A stretch of DNA of 64,000 bases from Parapristionchus giblindavisi. Lineage: Eukaryota > Nematoda > Chromadorea > Rhabditida > Diplogasteridae. This document shows, piece by piece, positions 57,177 to 64,000 of the stretch. Position 1 is the first letter of the stretch; every line of letters begins with the position of its first letter. The stretch spans positions 62,001 to 126,000 of the forward strand of contig CALSFV010000048.1 in NCBI GenBank assembly GCA_943737045.1. Direction: 5' to 3'. A program made the translations under genes and the position numbers. Under the pieces are notes generated by a model that made no database searches, had not been told where the DNA came from, and was given only the letters and a program-made list of their open reading frames with translations.

Positions 57177-57241
57177 TCCTACTGATGAGGCCCATCCCAC
57201 ACGGGTCGGTCCAGTGTCTAGGACCAGGGCCGAAACACTGG
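57177..57241 (+). ncRNA. Hammerhead-like motif with permuted strand order, copy 4 (reference)
   Basis: Strands in order: TCCTA (57177-57181), CTGATGA (57182-57188), GGCCC (57189-57193), a 17-nt linker, CCAGTGT (57211-57217), C (57218), TAGGA (57219-57223), CCA, GGGCC (57227-57231), GAAA (57232-57235), then CACTGG (57236-57241). Stem I pairs TCCTA with TAGGA, stem II GGCCC with GGGCC, and stem III CCAGTGT with ACACTGG; all are perfect. Every conserved hammerhead core residue is present, and cleavage would follow C57218. In a normal hammerhead the GAAA strand lies between the CUGAUGA strand and the UH strand, allowing for rotation; here the UH strand comes second. The fold would need a pseudoknot. 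GTGTGGG (57167-57173) also pairs with CCCACAC (57196-57202). Activity is unproven. Confidence 0.6.
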
Positions 57242-57509
57242 ATCGTTTTTTATCTCTAGATAGTCAGTCTTTACATAGTATCGTTTCTAACACAACCTAC
57301 TTTAAAACCATTCTTTCATTACTTTAACTCTAATTCATGCTTTCTCCATCGGGTTTCGTGATGCCGAGAGCATTGCTCCGCTCCGAAACCTGCGGGGAAT
57401 CCCTATATTAGATAACCACCATTTCTAACTCTTTCCTTTCTTGTATGCACTCCACTTCGTACTCCTACACTAGGTTGTTTCCTTTTTCACATTGACTTTT
57501 TTGCATTCT

Positions 57510-57645
57510 TCTGGTCAGTGACCACGGTGCATAGCACCACCAGTAGTGACTTAAATGTCACAGGGTCGGCATAGCCGGCTACATTCTAGACTCCACCCCA
57601 CGTAAGGGCCTATATGGTACCAGTGGTGGTGAGAGGTATCATAGA
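57510..57645 (+). ncRNA. GC-rich inverted-repeat cluster in the 5' region of the unit
   Basis: In an AT-rich context, ACCACCAGTAGTGACTTAAA and TGGTACCAGTGGTGGTGAG carry complementary parts (ACCACCA/TGGTGGT), with GTCGGCATAGCCGGC between them. It is repeated in every full unit. It is probably a structured RNA or DNA element; the role is unknown. Confidence 0.35.
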
Positions 57646-58251
57646 TTGAGAAATCAATTTATAAATAAATTTTAATCTTTAATCTAAATCTAATAAAACT
57701 CTAATTAAAATTTAATTAATTAATTTAAATCTAATATAAATCTTAATTACTCCAATAATAAATTACACAATTTTTAATATGATAAACCAAATAACAGAAC
57801 CAGCTTATAACCAAGACCATAATTCCATTGTAACATCATCAATCTCCTTGGTTTTAGTTACACCTTTTACGTCTCCATTGTTATTATTATATTTATTATA
57901 AATGCTTAATTTTAAATAAGAACATTTTTAGTCAAAAATCAACTCTGATTACACACCTAAATAAACACCTACCATGCATTGCATTAATGGACTCTAGTAC
58001 ACTCATTGCACACATATCAACCTCCCCATACAAGAACATATACGTTCAAATCCTTTAGCCAAACCTTCCTAAAACCAAGCGCCTTCAGCAATGCATTTGG
58101 ATTTAATATTTTTCAAACTTCTATTTATAAAATATTAATAGCTCATAAGCTCAAATTATTTACCTATAAAACCGGTTTTTCCTCCTAATATATAATTATA
58201 ACATTACTATTATATTGAGACTGCAGTGACCACCCTACCGCTGTGACCAAA

Positions 58252-58354
58252 GGTCGTGTGGAGAGCGGGGGTGTAAAGCGGTCTGACCGGTGCGGTGTCC
58301 CTATTTAGGGGAGTCACACCGTGGTGGCAGCCCCACCAAGTTGTCTACACGACC
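58252..58354 (+). ncRNA. Compact GC-rich structured leader RNA, copy 5 (reference)
   Basis: GGTCGTGT (58252-58259) pairs with ACACGACC (58347-58354). Enclosed are a hairpin CGGTGT/ACACCG (58293-58298 with 58316-58321) with an inner CCCT-ATTT-AGGG stem, and a hairpin GTGG-CAGC-CCCAC near 58324-58336. It ends about 40 nt before the open N-terminal extension, so it could influence splicing, non-AUG initiation or RNA packaging. It does not obviously match a known ribozyme class. Confidence 0.45.
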
Positions 58355-58534
58355 GGCCCTAAAAAGCCAAGGGATGAGCCTCCCAATTAATAGCTCGCAA
58401 ACAAAACGCTAAAACCTTCTGCCTTAACTTCTGTTTCAAAATGTTCCTTTATCAGAAAGGAGGGAGGGAAGAACTTAATATCCCTCGAGTCCTCTTCTGA
58501 CTACACAGGTTATAAGTGTTCTCGTTCGCGATGC

Positions 58535-61223
58535 ATGATTTGTCCAAAAATGAATTTATATACTGGTGTAAAAAGTACGATTACTAATGATATATACATG
58601 ACTAACAAGAGAAATAATGATACATGTACAAGCACTTTCGTTGTTTATCTGATTACATGTACTGTTTGTGAAATGCAATATGTTGGAGAAACAAAACAGC
58701 GTTTGAAATCTAGAATGTCACAACATAGATACTCATTTTCTTCGAATCATCTCAATACGTTCCTCAGTAAGCATTTCAAAGAACCTTTTCACGATAAAGA
58801 ATCATTCCGTATTGATATCCTAGATCATGCCACTAATAAAAGAGAATTACTAGAAAAAGAACTCATGTGGATTAAAGCGTTAAATACAGCGTATCCTCTA
58901 GGCTTAAATGACTCTATAAAGAACTTTGGTTATATATCTGAGAATATTGATCCATTAGATAAAAGAACACATCCATATTATACAATGCCGATGATTAATA
59001 ATCACAGAAAGAATAGAGGTAGACGTAAGAAAAGAAGACGTAAACCATTGGCAAAATGTACAACACCAATAGACGAAATAGTTGCAGACATTACATTATT
59101 CGAATCCAGAGAATTATTCATTTATGGTAGATCGCTATCTCATCATCAACTAAGACAACTAGAATTATTCACTACAGATCAACGATTTTCATTATTAACT
59201 CATTACAATAAATATAAAATTTATTCGGTCATCTGTCCCCATTATTGGAAAAATCATAAAGAACCTTCAATACACAGAAGACCGAATGAAGTTGCTCTTC
59301 GAATACCATTCATAGGAAAATTTATGGATAGAATAGCATTATCAAATATTTTAAACTCACAAAAAATAAAAGATATATGGAAGGGAATTAAAATTGAGGA
59401 TAATGACATACCGTACATTAGCACACGCTATACCCTTACAGAACCAACATCAAATATAATATGCAATTATGGAAAATTCTTACGAACATTAACTGCAGAC
59501 GAAAAATATAAAATACTTAATAGAAACTGTAATTGCAGTGAGTTCAAAGAATTCGTTGATAAAACATACGGCCATGTTTGTACAGGAAATACTTCAATTA
59601 TAAAGGAAGAATCACTACGAGAAATAATCAATAAAGGCACAAAATTTAGACTAGAAAAATATGTTAATAATAATGACATCATAAAAATAGTCAATAACGC
59701 CATTGAAGAAGTCGTTCAGAGAATTTTAAGAAAAACAAAGAAAAGTGACAAGCTTGGACTAGTAATTGGACTACTTCAAGAATACGCCATAAAGAAAATA
59801 ATAAATAAAATAGAAAAATATAATAAACCGAAGTCAGAGCAATTTAATTTCAAAGGTTTGACAAGATTACAAAATAATTTTATAATAACAGCAGTCGATA
59901 AAGCATCTGGAAACTATGCCTTTACTTGCAAAAAACTATACCTTCTTTTTATGGAAAAAGAGCTAAATAATAAGAATAATGGTGAAAATACGTATGAACC
60001 AATTAATAGCTTTGATAAAGATGCAAAAATAAAAGAACATACACAATTTTTAAAGAACTTCAATCTACAACAAATCGAAAATGCTAGTTTACCACGTATT
60101 TACGGAATTCCAAAAATGCATAAGAATCCTATTAAGTTCAGGTTTATAACAGGAGCATATAACAGTAGCCTTAAACCAGTATCTATACAACTACAAAAGA
60201 TACTAAAATTTTTACAAAATCATTTCAGAAGATATTGTAAAACAATAACTGGACATAATAAAATCAATAATTATTTTACCATTCAGAATTCGTTTAAAGT
60301 TATACATAATGTTACATAATGTTCAATCAATCAATAACAAGAAAACTGAAATCTTTTGCGCCGATTTTGCATCCCTCTTTACGAATCTTCCTCATAAGAT
60401 AGTACGCCAGAACATATTCTTCCTTATTGATCTTTTATTTAAAAATTCTAATTCAGAATACATTGTAATTAAAGGAAATTATATCAGATACGACAAAACA
60501 AATAGCTCCATATCTGGCAAATCCTACCATAAAAATGATATAAAACTTATTTTGGAATATATATTAAATAATAGCTACGCATACTATGGAGGAGTATATT
60601 ATAAGCAAAATAAAGGCATTCCGCAGGGAAACAACGCTTCACCTCAGATAGCTGATCTTACGCTAGCATCGATGGAGTTCCAATATATACAGAAGAAAGT
60701 AAAAATGAATCATCCACTAGCGTACTCATTAAATAAGACATATAGATACATAGATGATCTTTTGCATATATCGGAGAATACCTCAAAGTTTATTGAAATG
60801 ACGAAAGAAATGTACCATCCGTCCTTAACTTTAGAACAAACAAATAGTGAAGCTAATAAATGTGCATTTTTGGATCTCAGCATAGAATTGTCCAATGGAA
60901 GAGCGACTACTAAACTCTACAACAAGACGGATGACTACAGTTTTGAAGTCATTAGATATCCACACTATCACTCAAACATTCCAATGTATATTGGTTTGAA
61001 CACATTATCGGGCGAAATACTTCGAGTTTATCGTAATTCATCTAATTTTGTCTGTTTTAAAGAAAGAGTTAAGTCATTATTTGAATATTTCTATAAAAGA
61101 GAATACCCATTCCACATTATTCGACCGCGAATCTACAAGGTTCTAAATAAAAACCCGGCAATTAGTTTAAAATATGGAAAAACAACAGCAGAACTATGTT
61201 TAAAAGTTTTAGATGAAGAGTAA
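58535..61223 (+). pseudogene. Endonuclease-RT frame, copy 5, split by a 10-bp duplication
   Basis: Mirror of copy 2: a 594-codon part (58535-60319) with GIY-YIG and RT fingers, and a 304-codon part (60309-61223) with motifs A to D. The frame is also open upstream to 58394, with the KCSRSRC motif before the first Met. Confidence 0.9.
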
Positions 61224-61556
61224 AAACAAAGATCAAAGTTCATACATGCAAGCCAGGAACATAGGTAGAGAGGTAGATCACTAGTTATCTCACGCTCAAC
61301 CAATCAATCTCTAGTACTCTCTAGTGCTCTCTCACTTCTCCACACTCTCTCACACATACGACGCGCTCTCTCTCTACTTAGACATGGCAATCAAACGATC
61401 ATTCCCTCATTATGTATCTTTGCTTTTATGTAAACAATATTAGTATTAGATTAGCTAAATCTCAATCAATTTTTAATCGTTCACTCTTTAACCTTATTAA
61501 GTTCTTCTTCTTTCCTTTGAAAAATCGTATTATTGAAAACTGTCCTGTGTGGGTCA

Positions 61557-61621
61557 TCCTACTGATGAGGCCCATCCCACACGGGTCGGTCCAGTGTCTA
61601 GGACCAGGGCCGAAACACTGG
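61557..61621 (+). ncRNA. Hammerhead-like motif with permuted strand order, copy 5
   Basis: Same sequence as 57177-57241, offset by 4380 bp. Confidence 0.6.
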
Positions 61622-62631
61622 ATCGTTTTTTATCTCTAGATAGTCAGTCTTTACATAGTATCGTTTCTAACACAACCTACTTTAAAACCATTCTTTCATT
61701 ACTTTAACTCTAATTCATGCTTTCTCCATCGGGTTTCGTGATGCCGAGAGCATTGCTCCGCTCCGAAACCTGCGGGGAATCCCTATATTAGATAACCACC
61801 ATTTCTAACTCTTTCCTTTCTTGTATGCACTCCACTTCGTACTCCTACACTAGGTTGTTTCCTTTTTCACATTGACTTTTTTGCATTCTTCTGGTCAGTG
61901 ACCACGGTGCATAGCACCACCAGTAGTGACTTAAATGTCACAGGGTCGGCATAGCCGGCTACATTCTAGACTCCACCCCACGTAAGGGCCTATATGGTAC
62001 CAGTGGTGGTGAGAGGTATCATAGATTGAGAAATCAATTTATAAATAAATTTTAATCTTTAATCTAAATCTAATAAAACTCTAATTAAAATTTAATTAAT
62101 TAATTTAAATCTAATATAAATCTTAATTACTCCAATAATAAATTACACAATTTTTAATATGATAAACCAAATAACAGAACCAGCTTATAACCAAGACCAT
62201 AATTCCATTGTAACATCATCAATCTCCTTGGTTTTAGTTACACCTTTTACGTCTCCATTGTTATTATTATATTTATTATAAATGCTTAATTTTAAATAAG
62301 AACATTTTTAGTCAAAAATCAACTCTGATTACACACCTAAATAAACACCTACCATGCATTGCATTAATGGACTCTAGTACACTCATTGCACACATATCAA
62401 CCTCCCCATACAAGAACATATACGTTCAAATCCTTTAGCCAAACCTTCCTAAAACCAAGCGCCTTCAGCAATGCATTTGGATTTAATATTTTTCAAACTT
62501 CTATTTATAAAATATTAATAGCTCATAAGCTCAAATTATTTACCTATAAAACCGGTTTTTCCTCCTAATATATAATTATAACATTACTATTATATTGAGA
62601 CTGCAGTGACCACCCTACCGCTGTGACCAAA

Positions 62632-62734
62632 GGTCGTGTGGAGAGCGGGGGTGTAAAGCGGTCTGACCGGTGCGGTGTCCCTATTTAGGGGAGTCACACC
62701 GTGGTGGCAGCCCCACCAAGTTGTCTACACGACC
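62632..62734 (+). ncRNA. Compact GC-rich structured leader RNA, copy 6
   Basis: Same sequence as 58252-58354, offset by 4380 bp. Confidence 0.45.
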
Positions 62735-62914
62735 GGCCCTAAAAAGCCAAGGGATGAGCCTCCCAATTAATAGCTCGCAAACAAAACGCTAAAACCTTCT
62801 GCCTTAACTTCTGTTTCAAAATGTTCCTTTATCAGAAAGGAGGGAGGGAAGAACTTAATATCCCTCGAGTCCTCTTCTGACTACACAGGTTATAAGTGTT
62901 CTCGTTCGCGATGC

Positions 62915-64000
62915 ATGATTTGTCCAAAAATGAATTTATATACTGGTGTAAAAAGTACGATTACTAATGATATATACATGACTAACAAGAGAAATAATGA
63001 TACATGTACAAGCACTTTCGTTGTTTATCTGATTACATGTACTGTTTGTGAAATGCAATATGTTGGAGAAACAAAACAGCGTTTGAAATCTAGAATGTCA
63101 CAACATAGATACTCATTTTCTTCGAATCATCTCAATACGTTCCTCAGTAAGCATTTCAAAGAACCTTTTCACGATAAAGAATCATTCCGTATTGATATCC
63201 TAGATCATGCCACTAATAAAAGAGAATTACTAGAAAAAGAACTCATGTGGATTAAAGCGTTAAATACAGCGTATCCTCTAGGCTTAAATGACTCTATAAA
63301 GAACTTTGGTTATATATCTGAGAATATTGATCCATTAGATAAAAGAACACATCCATATTATACAATGCCGATGATTAATAATCACAGAAAGAATAGAGGT
63401 AGACGTAAGAAAAGAAGACGTAAACCATTGGCAAAATGTACAACACCAATAGACGAAATAGTTGCAGACATTACATTATTCGAATCCAGAGAATTATTCA
63501 TTTATGGTAGATCGCTATCTCATCATCAACTAAGACAACTAGAATTATTCACTACAGATCAACGATTTTCATTATTAACTCATTACAATAAATATAAAAT
63601 TTATTCGGTCATCTGTCCCCATTATTGGAAAAATCATAAAGAACCTTCAATACACAGAAGACCGAATGAAGTTGCTCTTCGAATACCATTCATAGGAAAA
63701 TTTATGGATAGAATAGCATTATCAAATATTTTAAACTCACAAAAAATAAAAGATATATGGAAGGGAATTAAAATTGAGGATAATGACATACCGTACATTA
63801 GCACACGCTATACCCTTACAGAACCAACATCAAATATAATATGCAATTATGGAAAATTCTTACGAACATTAACTGCAGACGAAAAATATAAAATACTTAA
63901 TAGAAACTGTAATTGCAGTGAGTTCAAAGAATTCGTTGATAAAACATACGGCCATGTTTGTACAGGAAATACTTCAATTATAAAGGAAGAATCACTACGA
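62915..64000 (+). CDS. GIY-YIG endonuclease-RT, copy 6, N-terminal part
   Basis: A frame open from the ATG at 62915 (and 47 codons upstream) to the window end, covering the complete GIY-YIG domain and the linker. Whether it carries the 10-bp duplication cannot be seen. Confidence 0.85.
   Translation, partial: MICPKMNLYTGVKSTITNDIYMTNKRNNDTCTSTFVVYLITCTVCEMQYVGETKQRLKSRMSQHRYSFSSNHLNTFLSKHFKEPFHDKESFRIDILDHATNKRELLEKELMWIKALNTAYPLGLNDSIKNFGYISENIDPLDKRTHPYYTMPMINNHRKNRGRRKKRRRKPLAKCTTPIDEIVADITLFESRELFIYGRSLSHHQLRQLELFTTDQRFSLLTHYNKYKIYSVICPHYWKNHKEPSIHRRPNEVALRIPFIGKFMDRIALSNILNSQKIKDIWKGIKIEDNDIPYISTRYTLTEPTSNIICNYGKFLRTLTADEKYKILNRNCNCSEFKEFVDKTYGHVCTGNTSIIKEESLR

Larger units (their letters stand above)
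55962..57331 (+). mobile_element. Penelope-like element, copy 4, 5'-truncated
   Basis: Begins inside RT just before motif A (AAAACTGAAATCTTTTGC) and runs to the 3' terminus at about 57331, followed directly by copy 5. It faces copy 3 head to head across an A run. Confidence 0.87.
57332..61711 (+). mobile_element. Penelope-like element, copy 5, full unit with frameshift
   Basis: A 4380-bp plus-strand unit, mirror of copy 2, including the 10-bp duplication. It starts AATTCATGCTTTCTCC directly after the 3' terminus of copy 4. Confidence 0.88.
55962..64000. repeat. Right arm of the second giant palindrome
   Basis: Plus-strand mirror of 47250-55288, holding copies 4, 5 and part of 6. It continues beyond the window. 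Confidence 0.93.
61712..64000 (+). mobile_element. Penelope-like element, copy 6, cut by the window end
   Basis: Starts directly after copy 5. The leader, structured RNA and first part of the frame are present; the rest lies outside. It is the mirror partner of copy 1. Confidence 0.87.

Noticed and set aside
58006..58188. 60-codon frame (MHTYQPPHTRTYTFK) in the leader of full units
   Set aside because: Present only because copies are identical. No domain or conservation evidence, though an upstream exon role cannot be excluded.

Overview
The window is repeat-dominated DNA from an animal nuclear genome. The evidence is short spliceosomal introns (43-127 nt, several with TTTCAG-type acceptors), a long satellite array, LTR, Penelope-like, hAT and TIR elements, tRNA-derived elements, and eroded exons of membrane-receptor genes. 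There are no bacterial-style operons, ribosome binding sites or CRISPR arrays. Short introns, pyrimidine-TTTCAG acceptors and a chemoreceptor-like seven-helix fragment would suit a nematode, but this is inference; an arthropod or other invertebrate is not excluded. No intact host gene lies wholly inside the window.

Layout. (1) 1-15312 and 19069-20926 hold a satellite of about 332 bp per monomer, with changing dimer/trimer higher-order registers and a block of about 1.1 kb repeated 10113 bp away. A partial inverted monomer follows to 21190. (2) 15313-19068 is a non-autonomous LTR retrotransposon on the minus strand, inserted in a monomer with a 4-bp target duplication. It has gag-like reading frames only and no reverse transcriptase. 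(3) 21772-32678 is a large, nearly perfect inverted repeat: two arms of about 5.28 kb around a 349-bp GC-rich spacer that carries a transposase-like coding fragment. Each arm holds MITEs, a tRNA-derived element, retroposon tails and a serpentine-receptor-like exon pair. (4) 32680-45167 is a patchwork: exons resembling an ionotropic-receptor ligand-binding domain and channel, the 5' part of a BED-finger hAT transposase on the minus strand, several TIR elements (some with internal tRNA-like pol III boxes), three exons of an ANF-receptor-like extracellular domain, and a 1.9-2.2 kb segment repeated in tandem. (5) 45168-64000 is filled by six copies of a Penelope-like retroelement of the permuted (N-terminal GIY-YIG, Naiad-like) type, three on minus then three on plus, forming a second giant palindrome with arms of at least 8.0 kb.

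How the parts work together. The Penelope-like unit (4370-4380 bp) is the only autonomous-looking system here. One long frame gives an N-terminal GIY-YIG endonuclease followed by a reverse transcriptase with ADF, QG and YIDD motifs. Copy 1 is uninterrupted. Copies 2 and 5 share a 10-bp duplication that breaks the frame just before RT motif A. Copies 3 and 4 are 5'-truncated and meet head to head. Copy 6 runs off the window.

The most interesting signal sits about 330 nt downstream of each stop codon. All conserved residues of a hammerhead ribozyme core (CUGAUGA, GAAA, UC) are present with three perfect helices (5, 5 and 7 bp), but the three strands occur in an order that circular permutation cannot produce, so the fold would be a pseudoknotted hammerhead. 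A second compact GC-rich structured RNA lies in the 5' leader of each full unit. All assignments come from reading the sequence; no alignments or searches were run.
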